Below are positions 15,226 through 24,834 of a DNA stretch of 64,000 nucleotides, piece by piece. Source of the stretch: CADEEL01 sp050246475 (GTDB lineage: Bacteria; Pseudomonadota; Alphaproteobacteria; Caulobacterales; Aquidulcibacteraceae); the NCBI GenBank assembly GCA_050246475.1, contig JBFWVZ010000005.1, forward strand, positions 62,001-126,000, read 5' to 3'. Position 1 is the first letter of the stretch. Each line of letters begins with the position of its first letter. Below the pieces are notes generated by a model that worked only from the letters and a program-made list of their open reading frames with translations, did no database searches and had not been told where the DNA came from. The position numbers were made by a program, and so were the translations under genes.

Positions 15226-16935
15226 ATGACGGACGTTTTCATTTCCTACGTGCGGGAGGACCGCAAGCGGGTGCGCCCGCTGGTGAGGCATTTGCGCAAT
15301 GAAGGCCTCGACGTGTGGTGGGATGAAAACCCGCCCGGCGACGGCAAATGGACGCCCGCCTCCCGCCGCGCTTTGGTGGAGGCCGGCGCGATCATCGTTT
15401 TTTGGTCGGAGCAATCGTCCATATCCTCGTGGATCGTTGCGGAAGCGACCCACGCGCATGACCGCAAGGCGCTCGTGCCGGTCATGCTGGAGGAGTGCAA
15501 GCCGCCCGCGCCCTTCAACAAGATCATCAGCGCCGATCTGGTGAAGTGGAAAGGCTCCACCGACGACGAGGAATTCGAGGACGTCATCCGCAAGACCAAG
15601 GAATTGGTCGAGGCGAAGAAGGCGCTCGAAAGCGAAGGCCCGCCGCCCGCGCCGCAGCCCATTCTTCAACGCGTGCCGCAGCCCGTGCCGAAGCAAGCGG
15701 CGCAAGGCGGCGCCGCGGCCTCGCCCTCCGGCAACACCTTCTTCTCCGCCAATCTCGGCGGCCCCCGCGCCAACCCGGGCGCGCCGCAGCAGCCCGCCAC
15801 GGCGCGCGCGCCCCAGCCCGCGCAGCCCCAGCAGCCGCAGGCTTACCGGCCGCCCCAGCCTGTGCAGCCCGCCGCCCCACAATCGCCTCCGCCGCAGGCG
15901 CGCGCGCCCCAGCCTCCAGCGCCGCCGCCGCCGCGCGTCGTGACCCCGATCAGCGAAGCGCCGCAACGCGCCGCCCCGCAGCCGCCGCGCCCGCTGACGC
16001 CTGAACCGCCGCCGCGTTCATTGACGCCGGTGGATGCGCCCCCGCCGCCGCGGCCCGCGCCGCGCCCGATGATCCGCCCGGTCGAGGATGCGCCCGCGCC
16101 GCCGGCGCGCCCCGCGCCCGCGCCGCGCGCCGCAGAACCCGAGCCGCTGCCGCGCACGTTGCGCCGGGTGGAGCCGCCGCCGCGCGAGACCGTCCATCCC
16201 GTTGACGCCGAGCCGCCGCGCAGGCGCGGTTCGCCCGCGCCGCTCATTCTGGGCCTGGCAGTCGCGGCCGGGCTCGGCGCGCTCGCTTATTTTGTTGGCC
16301 TGCCGATGCTCAATCGCGGCAGCGAAGAAACGAGCGTCGCCGATGTCGCGCCGCTGCCCGTGCCGGGCGAGGAATCCGGCGCAACCTTCCCGCCCGCCGA
16401 GGAAGAAATCGCCCCGGTCGAGGACGATACCGCACTGCCGCCCCCGGCCGAAGCCATCGCGCCCCCGACGCAACTCGCCCCGCCGCAACAGCAACAGCCG
16501 CAAGCGCGCGCGACCCCGGCGCCGGCGCAACAGCAGCAGCGCCCCGCGCAGCAACAGCAAGCGCCCGCCCAACAGCAGCAGCCGGGCGGCCCGATCACGC
16601 TGCCGGAGCGCAGCTTCGCAGACCCAGGCGCGGACGCGCAGCCAGGCGCCGACGCCGCCGCGAGCGCGCTCGGCGATTTGGAGCGTTGCTTGGGGCGGTT
16701 GGTGCGCCAATGCCCGGGCATGGCCGCCGGTCGCGCGGGCTTTGCGCAGGACGGCGCGCTCTCCGGCGCGGAGCGCACGCTGCTTAACCAGCGCAGCCTG
16801 TTCCAATGGTCCGACGTGACGGCGGCGAACGTGGCCAATTGCCAGCGGCATTTGAACGCCGCCTCGCAATCCTCGAGCTACGATCCCCTGACGACGGCGT
16901 GCCGCGCGTTCCCGGCGCAAGGGCCCCAGCGCTAA
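15226..16935 (+). CDS. TIR domain protein with Pro-rich linker, one TM helix and extracytoplasmic Cys domain
   Basis: This 569-aa protein begins with a canonical bacterial TIR domain (residues 1-130: DVFISYVREDRK, then GLDVWWDENPPGDGKW). WIVAE at 69-73 places the conserved catalytic glutamate at 73. Residues 138-335 are a long Pro/Gln/Ala linker. A transmembrane helix follows at about 339-361 (LILGLAVAAGLGALAYFVGL), then a second Pro/Gln-rich stretch. The C-terminal domain (about 480-569) has four cysteines (488, 496, 539, 559) that could form two disulfides in the periplasm. The topology predicted is TIR inside, Cys domain outside. The C-terminal domain is not one I recognise. No effector or immunity gene is adjacent; trmJ and icd flank it. 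Confidence 0.85.
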   Translation: MTDVFISYVREDRKRVRPLVRHLRNEGLDVWWDENPPGDGKWTPASRRALVEAGAIIVFWSEQSSISSWIVAEATHAHDRKALVPVMLEECKPPAPFNKIISADLVKWKGSTDDEEFEDVIRKTKELVEAKKALESEGPPPAPQPILQRVPQPVPKQAAQGGAAASPSGNTFFSANLGGPRANPGAPQQPATARAPQPAQPQQPQAYRPPQPVQPAAPQSPPPQARAPQPPAPPPPRVVTPISEAPQRAAPQPPRPLTPEPPPRSLTPVDAPPPPRPAPRPMIRPVEDAPAPPARPAPAPRAAEPEPLPRTLRRVEPPPRETVHPVDAEPPRRRGSPAPLILGLAVAAGLGALAYFVGLPMLNRGSEETSVADVAPLPVPGEESGATFPPAEEEIAPVEDDTALPPPAEAIAPPTQLAPPQQQQPQARATPAPAQQQQRPAQQQQAPAQQQQPGGPITLPERSFADPGADAQPGADAAASALGDLERCLGRLVRQCPGMAAGRAGFAQDGALSGAERTLLNQRSLFQWSDVTAANVANCQRHLNAASQSSSYDPLTTACRAFPAQGPQR

Positions 16936-17005
16936 CTTGCGCGCCGCCCGCTAGGCTTTTACCAACGCGCCGCCCGCGCGCGGATATGATTTGGGGTTGA
17001 GGAAT

Positions 17006-18226
17006 ATGGCGAAGATCAAGGTCGAGAATCCCGTCGTCGATATGGACGGGGATGAGATGACGCGCATCATCTGGGCGCTGATCAAAGAGAAACTGATCTT
17101 CCCCTATCTCGATCTGACGCTCGATTATTACGACCTCGGCGTCGAACACCGCGACGCGACGAACGATCAAGTCACGATCGACGCGGCGAACGCCACGAAG
17201 AAGCATGGCGTCGCCGTCAAGTGCGCGACGATCACGCCGGACGAAGCGCGCGTGAAGGAATTCAAGCTCAAGGAAATGTGGAAGAGCCCCAACGGCACGA
17301 TCCGCAACATCCTGGGCGGCGTCATCTTCCGCGAGCCGATCATCTGCAAGAACGTGCCGCGTTTGGTGCCGGGCTGGACGCAGCCCATCGTCGTCGGGCG
17401 CCATGCGTTCGGCGATCAGTATCGCGCGACCGATTTCAAGTTTCCCGGCAAGGGCACGCTGACGATTAAGTTCACGGGCGACGACGGCCAGGTGATCGAG
17501 AAGGAAGTGTTCAAGGCGCCGGGCGCGGGCGTCACGATGGCGATGTACAATCTCGATCAGAGCATCATCGATTTCGCGCGCGCGTCGTTCAATTACGGGC
17601 TGCTGAAGAATTATTCGGTCTATCTCTCGACCAAGAACACGATCCTCAAAGCCTATGACGGGCGCTTCAAGGACATCTTCGAGGAGATTTTCAACGCCGA
17701 GTTCAAGGCCGAGTTTGACAAACGCAAGCTCGTCTACGAACACCGCCTGATCGACGACATGGTGGCCTCCGCCTTGAAGTGGAGCGGCGGCTATGTGTGG
17801 GCGTGCAAGAATTACGACGGCGACGTGCAGTCGGATACTGTCGCGCAGGGCTTCGGCTCGCTCGGGCTGATGACCAGCGTGCTCATCACGCCGGACGGCA
17901 AGACGATGGAGGCGGAGGCCGCGCATGGCACGGTGACGCGCCATTTCCGCCAGCATCAGAAAGGCGAACCGACGAGCACGAACTCCGTCGCCTCGATCTT
18001 TGCGTGGACGCGCGGGCTTGCTCATCGCGGCAAGCTCGACGGCAATCAGGCGCTGATCGACTTCGCGCATAATCTGGAGAGCGTGACTGTCGCCACCGTC
18101 GAAGGCGGACAGATGACGAAGGATTTGGCGCTGCTCGTCGGCGATCACCAGAAGTGGCTGACGACGGAAGGCTTCCTCGATGCGGTGTCGGAAAATCTGA
18201 ACCGGGCGATGGCGAAGGCGGCGTAG
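17006..18226 (+). CDS. icd: NADP-dependent isocitrate dehydrogenase, eukaryotic-type
   Basis: This 406-aa enzyme oxidatively decarboxylates isocitrate to 2-oxoglutarate in the TCA cycle, reducing NADP+. The start at 17006 is preceded by TGAGGAAT and gives the classical N-terminus MAKIKVENPVVDMDGDEMTR. Substrate-binding segments KSPNGTIRNILGG (about residues 94-106) and the Arg/Tyr region VVGRHAFGDQYRATD (about 130-144) are intact. The NADP-binding EAAHGTVTRH is also present (about 305). Family II enzymes of this type are common in Alphaproteobacteria. The next gene starts 3 bp downstream. Confidence 0.96.
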   Translation: MAKIKVENPVVDMDGDEMTRIIWALIKEKLIFPYLDLTLDYYDLGVEHRDATNDQVTIDAANATKKHGVAVKCATITPDEARVKEFKLKEMWKSPNGTIRNILGGVIFREPIICKNVPRLVPGWTQPIVVGRHAFGDQYRATDFKFPGKGTLTIKFTGDDGQVIEKEVFKAPGAGVTMAMYNLDQSIIDFARASFNYGLLKNYSVYLSTKNTILKAYDGRFKDIFEEIFNAEFKAEFDKRKLVYEHRLIDDMVASALKWSGGYVWACKNYDGDVQSDTVAQGFGSLGLMTSVLITPDGKTMEAEAAHGTVTRHFRQHQKGEPTSTNSVASIFAWTRGLAHRGKLDGNQALIDFAHNLESVTVATVEGGQMTKDLALLVGDHQKWLTTEGFLDAVSENLNRAMAKAA

Positions 18227-18229
18227 CGC

Positions 18230-18574
18230 GTGGACAAGCAGCGTAAGCGCGCACTCACCGACGCTTACCGCGAGACGAAGAAACGCGCGGGCGTCTATGC
18301 GGTCGTTTGCAGCGCGACTGGCGCGCGGTGGGTCTCCGCGACGCCCGATCTCTCCAAGCAGCAGAACGCGATCTGGTTTCAGCTGCGCACGGGCGGCTTT
18401 CCCAATCGCGCGCTGCAGGCGGCATGGAACGAGCACGGCGAAGAGGCCTTCGTGTACGAAGCGCTCGCGGAATTGCCCGATGCGGAACGGAGCGCTTACG
18501 CGCTGCGCGCGGATCTGAAGACGCTCGATGAAGAGTGGCGCAAGAAGCTCAACGCGCCGCGCGTGACTGGCTGA
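18230..18574 (+). CDS. GIY-YIG nuclease-fold protein
   Basis: This 114-aa protein starts with GTG 3 bp after icd. It has the GIY-YIG beginning KKRAGVYAVVC (about residues 18-28; GVY replaces GIY). A second strand follows (ARWVSATPDLSKQQN), in which the YIG element is replaced by a WVS-like sequence. The conserved FQLRTGGFPNRALQAAWNEH is typical of a small alphaproteobacterial subfamily that has probably lost or changed catalysis. The role is unknown. Its stop and the start of the next gene share one base (TGATG), indicating coupling with the GNAT gene. Confidence 0.75.
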   Translation: MDKQRKRALTDAYRETKKRAGVYAVVCSATGARWVSATPDLSKQQNAIWFQLRTGGFPNRALQAAWNEHGEEAFVYEALAELPDAERSAYALRADLKTLDEEWRKKLNAPRVTG

Positions 18575-19014
18575 TGATCGTTCGCGACATTCGCGCGACA
18601 GACCGGGCAGCGTGGGAGCCGCTCTGGCGCGGCTATCTCGAATTCTACAAGAGCGCCTTCGATCCAGCGCAAGCGGATGTGACGTTCGCGCGGCTTCTCG
18701 ATCCCAACGAGCCGATGTTCGCGCTCGTGGCCGAAGAGGAGAACGCGCTCATTGGCGTGGTGCAATGCGTGCTGCACCGCTCGACTTGGTTCGAGCGCGA
18801 AATTTGCTATCTGCAGGATCTCTTCACGCTTCCCGAAGCGCGCGGGCGCGGCGTGGGGCGCGCGCTCATCGAAGCGGTCTATATGCGGGCTGAAGAGGAA
18901 GCCTGGCCGCGAGTCTATTGGCAAACGCACGAAAGCAACGGAACGGCGCGCCTGCTCTATGATCGCGTCGCGAAAAATTCCGGCTTCATCGTCTATCGGC
19001 GCGATTGGGCCTAG
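18574..19014 (+). CDS. GNAT-family acetyltransferase
   Basis: This 146-aa single-domain N-acetyltransferase begins MIVRDIRATDRAAW. The acetyl-CoA loop is seen as PEARGRGVGRALIEAV (about residues 89-104), preceded by YLQDLFT. The C-terminal HESNGTARLLYDRVAKNSGF segment is typical of amino acid or polyamine-like GNATs. The acceptor is unknown. It overlaps the upstream GIY-YIG gene by one base and the convergent hypothetical gene by 4 bp (CTAG). Confidence 0.88.
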   Translation: MIVRDIRATDRAAWEPLWRGYLEFYKSAFDPAQADVTFARLLDPNEPMFALVAEEENALIGVVQCVLHRSTWFEREICYLQDLFTLPEARGRGVGRALIEAVYMRAEEEAWPRVYWQTHESNGTARLLYDRVAKNSGFIVYRRDWA

Positions 19015-19352
19015 AGCCGGAGCGCATCGACCTCGACCGCTTCGTATTCATCGAGCCGGTAAAGCATGCCGCGATGGATCGCGACGAGCGCGCCCTCGCC
19101 CCAATCCTTGAGCAAATCGGCGTCAAGCTTTTCGCGCGCGGACCAGCGCGAGCCATCCTCGCACAAGACGACGCGGCCCTTCGCGAGCACGCTGTCGATC
19201 ACCGAAACGGAGCCCGACGAAGCCCCCGCGTTCAATCCGAGTCGAAAGACGGAGAGAATCGCGTCACGCTGCGCATCGGAGAGGTTCTCCCATCGGAGCC
19301 GATCGAAGACGTCCGGCCCAAGATAGGCCGCCAACGCATCAGCCTGAGTCAT
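19011..19352 (-). CDS. Hypothetical protein
   Basis: This 113-aa protein starts at 19352 (MTQADALAAYLGPDVFDRL), with GGGAAG upstream. It has no signal or transmembrane region. It looks like an alpha/beta protein with a C-terminal beta-rich part (GRVVLCEDGSRWSARE, then ALVAIHRGMLYRLDEYEAVEV). I do not recognise the family. Its stop overlaps that of the convergent GNAT gene. Confidence 0.6.
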   Translation of the reverse strand: MTQADALAAYLGPDVFDRLRWENLSDAQRDAILSVFRLGLNAGASSGSVSVIDSVLAKGRVVLCEDGSRWSAREKLDADLLKDWGEGALVAIHRGMLYRLDEYEAVEVDALRL

Positions 19353-19449
19353 CCCGCTTCCCTCCCGGCTCCCCCGAACCAGAATCGCCAGAAGAATCCG
19401 ATTTGGTTGACGAACGCTTACCGGCGCACGGCGGTTTTGCGTGCGCGTC

Positions 19450-19977
19450 TTAGAGCGGCGCGCGCATGATGTATTCGGGATCGCGCGTATCGCCGACTTG
19501 GAATTCGTATTCGCCGACGACCTCGAAGCCGTAGCGCGCATAGAAGCGCTGCGCGCGTTCGTTGCCTTGATAGACGCCGAGATAGAGCGTGTCGGCGCCT
19601 TGGGCTTTGGCTTGCTCGATCGTCCAGCGCATCAACGCATCCGCGACGCCCGCGCCCTTCGCCTCTTGCACGACGTAGAGGCGATGCAGTTCGCGCACGG
19701 TCTTCCCGATGGGCTCGATCGGCAGCTTGAACGCGCCGAGTTTGGCGTAGCCGATGGCGTTGCCATCCATCAAAGCCAGGCGGAAGCGGCTTTCCGGATC
19801 GGCGAGTTCCGCGCCTTGAACATCCTCGCCGTAAGACTGAGCCAGAAAGGCGTTCAAATCCGCGATCGGATAAAGATGCGCGAACGTCGCCATGAACGTG
19901 CTGCGCGATATCTCCGCAAGCATCGCCGCATCAGCCGCATTCGCATCGCGATAGGTCACGCGCGCGGCGTCGATCAC
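19450..19977 (-). CDS. GNAT-family acetyltransferase
   Basis: This 175-aa protein has the GNAT core. The central strand LHRLYVVQEAKGAGVADALM (about residues 94-113) holds the acetyl-CoA loop, in which the usual Q/RxxGxG/A is seen as EAKGAGV. The C-terminal part QGNERAQRFYARYGFEVVGE is typical of the family. Its start overlaps the alaS stop by 4 bp (ATGA), so it is translationally coupled to alaS. The substrate is unknown; it may be a spermidine or protein acetyltransferase type. Confidence 0.88.
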   Translation of the reverse strand: MIDAARVTYRDANAADAAMLAEISRSTFMATFAHLYPIADLNAFLAQSYGEDVQGAELADPESRFRLALMDGNAIGYAKLGAFKLPIEPIGKTVRELHRLYVVQEAKGAGVADALMRWTIEQAKAQGADTLYLGVYQGNERAQRFYARYGFEVVGEYEFQVGDTRDPEYIMRAPL

Positions 19978-22649
19978 GCCGCGAGCGCCTTTTCGAGCGC
20001 GGTGCGGATCGCGGCGAGCGCGACGGGCGCCTTCGCGCCATCGGGGCCGCCGCCTTGGGCCATATCGGGCCTGCCGCCGCCGCCTTGGCCGCCGACGGCG
20101 GCGACGCCGATCTTCACGAGATCGACCGCGTTGACGCGCGCTTTCAGATCGTCCGTCACGCCGATGGCGAGCGCGGCCTTGCCTTCATCGACGCCGATGT
20201 AGGCGACGATGCCGGAGCCGAGCTCCTTCTTGCCTTCGTCGATGAGGCCCCGCAGCTCTTTCGCGGGCACGCCGTTCAGCACGCGCGCGAGCACTTGCAC
20301 GCCCGCGACCGTTTCCGCGGCCGCCCCGTTTGCGCCGCCCTCGCCGCCGCCCGCGAGCGCGAGCTTCTTTTTCGCATCGGCCAGTTCGCGTTCGAGCTTG
20401 CGGCGCTCCTCCGCGAGTTGGGCCACGCGATCGGGCAATTCGGCGAGCGGCGCTTTCAGGTTCGAGGCGATCGTTTTGGCGAGCGCGGCTTGCGTTTTGA
20501 GGTGCGTGAGCGCGGCCGCGCCCGTCGCTGCTTCGATGCGGCGGATGCCGGCGGCGACGCCGCCTTCGGAGAGGATCGCGAAGAGCGCGATATCGCCCGT
20601 GCGCTTCACGTGCGTGCCGCCGCAAAGCTCGACGGAATACGCGCGCTTGGGGTCGTCTAGGTTCGATCCGAGCGCGAGCACGCGGACGCGATCGCCATAC
20701 TTTTCGCCGAAGAGCGCGAGCGCGCCCTCCTCGATGGCTTTCTCCGGCGCCATCTCCTTAATCTTGCCTTCCGCGTTCTGGCGGATGACCGCATTCACCT
20801 CATCTTCGATGCGCTCGATCTCATCGCTGGTGAGCGGCGCGCCATGCGAGAAATCGAAGCGGAAGCGATCCTCTTCGACGAGCGAACCCTTCTGCGTGAC
20901 ATGGGGGCCGAGCACGTTGCGGAGCGCGGCGTGCAGCAGGTGCGTCGCGGAATGATTGGCGCGGATGCGCGTGCGGCGCGGATGATCGATATCGAGCGTC
21001 GCCGTGTCGCCCGGCTTGATCGAGCCTTTCAGCAAGCGGCCGATGTGGCCGTGCAAAGCGCCGGCGCGCTTCTGCGTATCGATCACGTCAAACTGGGCGC
21101 CGTTCGCGAATGTGATGCGGCCGTGATCGCCGGCCTGGCCGCCGGACTCGGCGTAAAACGGCGTCTGGTCGAACAGCAATTCCGCTTCGGCCGGCGCTTT
21201 CAATTCTTTCGCGACTGCGCCCGATGCGACGATGACCGCGAGCGTGGCTTCGCCTTCCTCGGCGCCATAGCCCAGGAATTTCGTCTCGCCGCCCTGATCC
21301 TTGAGTGCGAGCCAGAGATCGTCGCTCGCTGCTTCGCCCGAGCCCGCCCAGCTTTCGCGGCCTTGCGCGCGCTGGCGCTCCATCGCGGCGTCGAAGCCGG
21401 CGGTGTCGAGTTCAAGGCCGCGGCCGCGCAAAATGTCCTGCGTGAGATCGACCGGGAAGCCGAACGTGTCGTAGAGCTTGAAGGCGGTTTCGCCCGCGAG
21501 CTTCTTGCCCTTCTTCAGCGCGGCGATTTCATCTTCGAGCAGCTTCAAGCCGTTGCCGAGCGTGCGGCGGAAACGTTCTTCCTCCTGCTCCAGCTGATCG
21601 AGGATGACGGGGCGCGCGCGCTCCAACTCCGGATAAGCGGCGCCCATCTCGGCGATGAGCGTCGGCGCCAGGCGGTGCATCAGCGGCTCTTCGGCGCCCA
21701 GGATGTGCGCGTGGCGCATGGCGCGGCGCATGATGCGGCGAAGCACGTAGCCGCGCCCTTCGTTGGACGGCATGACGCCGTCCGCGATCAGGAACGCGGA
21801 GGAGCGAAGATGATCGGCGATGACGCGATGGCTCGCGGCGCGTTCGCCTTCCGCTTTCGTCTTGGTGAGTTCCTCCGACGCGGCGATGAGCGTCTTGAAG
21901 AGATCGGTTTCGAACACGGACTCGACGCCCTGCATCACGCAGGCGATGCGTTCGAGGCCCATGCCAGTGTCGATCGAGGGCTTCGGCAATTTCTCGCGGG
22001 GGCGGCCATCCGCGAATTGCTCGAATTGCATGAAGACGAGATTCCAGAATTCGAGGAAGCGATCGCCGTCCTCTTCGGCGCTGCCCGGCGGGCCGCCCCA
22101 GATGTGATCGCCGCGGTCGATGAAGATTTCCGAGCACGGGCCGCAGGGGCCGGTGTCCCCCATCGACCAGAAATTATCGCTCGTCGCGATGCGGATGATC
22201 TTGTCGTCCGAGAAGCCGGCGATCTTTTTCCAGAGCGCGTGGGCTTCATCGTCATCGTGGTAGGTGGTGACGAGGAGCTTTTCTTTCGGGAGCGCGAAAT
22301 CCTTGGTGATGAGTGTCCACGCGGCTTCGATCGCGCCTTCCTTGAAATAATCGCCGAAGGAAAAATTGCCGAGCATCTCGAAGAAGGTGAGATGGCGGGC
22401 CGTGTAGCCGACATTGTCGAGATCGTTGTGCTTGCCGCCGGCGCGGACGCATTTCTGGCTCGTGGCCGCGCGCGGGAACGGGGGCTTCGATGCGCCGGTG
22501 AAGTAATTCTTGAACTGCACCATGCCGGCATTGGTGAAGAGGAGTGTCGGATCATCCTGCGGGACGAGCGAAGATGAGCCGGGCGTCGCGTGATCGCGGC
22601 CGGCGAAAAAGTTCAGGAACGACGATCTGATCTCGTTGACGCTTTGCAT
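19974..22649 (-). CDS. alaS: Alanine-tRNA ligase
   Basis: This 891-aa enzyme has the full length of bacterial AlaRS. The catalytic core has the N-terminal motif EIRSSFLNFF and motif 2/3 regions (FTNAGMVQFKNYFTG, GMGLERIACV). The editing domain carries the zinc site HSATHLLHAAL and CGGTHVKRTGDI. The C-Ala oligomerisation domain ends in a Gly-rich segment (GGQGGGGRPDMAQGGG). It charges tRNA-Ala in the cytosol. It lies downstream of recA on the same strand with a VOC gene between them, and a GNAT gene overlaps its stop. Confidence 0.97.
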   Translation of the reverse strand: MQSVNEIRSSFLNFFAGRDHATPGSSSLVPQDDPTLLFTNAGMVQFKNYFTGASKPPFPRAATSQKCVRAGGKHNDLDNVGYTARHLTFFEMLGNFSFGDYFKEGAIEAAWTLITKDFALPKEKLLVTTYHDDDEAHALWKKIAGFSDDKIIRIATSDNFWSMGDTGPCGPCSEIFIDRGDHIWGGPPGSAEEDGDRFLEFWNLVFMQFEQFADGRPREKLPKPSIDTGMGLERIACVMQGVESVFETDLFKTLIAASEELTKTKAEGERAASHRVIADHLRSSAFLIADGVMPSNEGRGYVLRRIMRRAMRHAHILGAEEPLMHRLAPTLIAEMGAAYPELERARPVILDQLEQEEERFRRTLGNGLKLLEDEIAALKKGKKLAGETAFKLYDTFGFPVDLTQDILRGRGLELDTAGFDAAMERQRAQGRESWAGSGEAASDDLWLALKDQGGETKFLGYGAEEGEATLAVIVASGAVAKELKAPAEAELLFDQTPFYAESGGQAGDHGRITFANGAQFDVIDTQKRAGALHGHIGRLLKGSIKPGDTATLDIDHPRRTRIRANHSATHLLHAALRNVLGPHVTQKGSLVEEDRFRFDFSHGAPLTSDEIERIEDEVNAVIRQNAEGKIKEMAPEKAIEEGALALFGEKYGDRVRVLALGSNLDDPKRAYSVELCGGTHVKRTGDIALFAILSEGGVAAGIRRIEAATGAAALTHLKTQAALAKTIASNLKAPLAELPDRVAQLAEERRKLERELADAKKKLALAGGGEGGANGAAAETVAGVQVLARVLNGVPAKELRGLIDEGKKELGSGIVAYIGVDEGKAALAIGVTDDLKARVNAVDLVKIGVAAVGGQGGGGRPDMAQGGGPDGAKAPVALAAIRTALEKALAA

Positions 22650-22775
22650 AAGAACCCTGCGGCCGCTCTGGCACGGCTGGGGCTCGCGCCGCCGGGCCTT
22701 CCCGGCGGCTCAAACGGGCCCCGTTGGTTCTATAGGAAGCGTTCGCGCACGCGCCAAGGCGGTGTGATGCGGCGG

Positions 22776-23195
22776 CTACGCGGGAATATCGAACGTCCCG
22801 TCCGGCGTGTACGGATTCCAGGCGACTTCCCAGAGATGGCCGTCCGGATCGGCGAAGTAGCCGGAATGGCCGCCCCAGAAGACATCTTCGCCCGCCTTCA
22901 CAAGCGTCGCACCAGCGGCGACCGCTTCGTTCAGGACTTCGGCCACCTCTTCCTTGGCGCGGACATTGTGGGCAATCGTCACGCCGCGAAAGCCGCTGGA
23001 TTCGGGCGCGACCATCGCATCCTCGGCAAGCGCGTCCCAGCCGTAGAGACCGAGCGCCACGCCGGGCGCGACACGCATGAAGACGATGCTCTCATTGCCG
23101 CGATCGGAGGCCTTGAAGCCGAGCTTCTCATAAAAGGCGCGGGAGCGGGCGAGATCCTTGACACCCAATGTGATGAGCGTGACGCGCGGCTCCAT
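22776..23195 (-). CDS. VOC-family (glyoxalase/dioxygenase-fold) protein
   Basis: This 139-aa protein starts at 23195 with GGAGGATCGCG directly upstream. It shows the vicinal-oxygen-chelate pattern: ITLGVKDLARSRAFYEKLGF near the start and GYFADPDGHLWEVAWNP near the end, the latter containing the Glu that usually binds metal. Such proteins include glyoxalase-like enzymes and antibiotic-binding proteins; the substrate is unknown. It lies between recA and alaS on the same strand. Confidence 0.85.
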   Translation of the reverse strand: MEPRVTLITLGVKDLARSRAFYEKLGFKASDRGNESIVFMRVAPGVALGLYGWDALAEDAMVAPESSGFRGVTIAHNVRAKEEVAEVLNEAVAAGATLVKAGEDVFWGGHSGYFADPDGHLWEVAWNPYTPDGTFDIPA

Positions 23196-23334
23196 CGCGA
23201 TCCTCCAGACACCACCACGTGTTCTCATAAATCGCCGGCCGGCCAGGCCTCGCGCAGCAAGGGGGGTCGGGCGGCGCGAGCGCTCAGCCGGCCAGCGTCA
23301 CGACGGAGAGCCAATCTCCCGCCGAATGCACATC

Positions 23335-24393
<1,059 letters not shown>

Positions 24394-24477
24394 TGATGTC
24401 GCGCTCCCTCTAGGTCGAGTCCGGCGGCGGCGCCATTGCTGCCCGCCCCACGACTCGTTTGTACCATCTTTGTTCCG

Positions 24478-24492
24478 GAACGCAAGCAGAAC
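24478..24492 (-). promoter_or_regulatory. LexA (SOS) box of recA
   Basis: In recA orientation the sequence is GTTCTGCTTGCGTTC, a perfect GTTC-N7-GTTC direct repeat, the LexA box established for Alphaproteobacteria. It lies 85-99 bp upstream of the recA start and 93 bp upstream of the divergent gene at 24585, so it could control both. Confidence 0.85.
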
Positions 24493-24537
24493 ATTGTGGA
24501 GGGCGGCTGCGTTTGGGGTCGCGTCCTGGGGGCCGAT

Positions 24538-24554
24538 CTTCTAGAAGGTTAACC
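24538..24554. promoter_or_regulatory. Two abutting palindromes upstream of small gene
   Basis: CTTCTAGAAG (24538-24547) shares its last base with GGTTAACC (24547-24554). Both are perfect palindromes, about 30 bp before the start codon at 24585. They may be an operator or promoter element; no regulator is known for them. Confidence 0.35.
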
Positions 24555-24584
24555 GGGCTGGGGCGCGACCTCTCGGAGCGATGC

Positions 24585-24830
24585 ATGAGTGACGCGCTGA
24601 CGCTTTCGCCGCCGCGCACAGGCGGGCCGCCGGCCACGCTTGAAGGGCGCGCTCTTTTCCGCGTGAAAGCCGCCGCACTCTCCGATGCGCCCTCGCCGCC
24701 CGCGGAAAATCCCGCCGTCGTCTTGATCGCTGAAGAGAATGGCGGCGCGATCGCGATGCTGCCGGACGCGAAGGTCGTCGTGCTCGCGCACGTGCGCGCC
24801 GGAACGCGGGTGAAGTTTTACGGGAAATGA
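24585..24830 (+). CDS. Small hypothetical protein divergent from recA
   Basis: This 81-aa protein starts at 24585 (MSDALTLSPPRTGGPPATLE), with CGGAG upstream. It has a Pro-rich N-terminus and a compact beta-like C-terminal half (AVVLIAEENGGAIAMLPDAKVVVLAHVRAGTRVKFYG). There is no signal peptide or membrane helix. I do not recognise the family. Its promoter region is shared with recA and its LexA box, so DNA-damage control is possible. It ends 4 bp from the end of the convergent cckA gene. Confidence 0.6.
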   Translation: MSDALTLSPPRTGGPPATLEGRALFRVKAAALSDAPSPPAENPAVVLIAEENGGAIAMLPDAKVVVLAHVRAGTRVKFYGK

Positions 24831-24834
24831 CGCC

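Noticed and set aside
15184..15966. Upstream extension of trmJ
   Set aside because: It is antisense to the TIR gene and Arg/Gly-rich; the SPOUT protein has a natural start at 15183.
16480..16590. CAG/CAA tandem repeats as a contingency locus
   Set aside because: They encode a Gln/Pro/Ala linker with mixed codons; units are not uniform enough for slippage-based phase variation.
16784..18436. 550-codon open frame on the minus strand
   Set aside because: Antisense to icd and the end of the TIR gene, with low-complexity Arg/Ala-rich composition; no conserved motif.
20844..22577. 577-codon open frame on the plus strand
   Set aside because: It is antisense to alaS; high GC leaves opposite frames open. 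The translation is Arg/Ala/Glu-rich with no domain.
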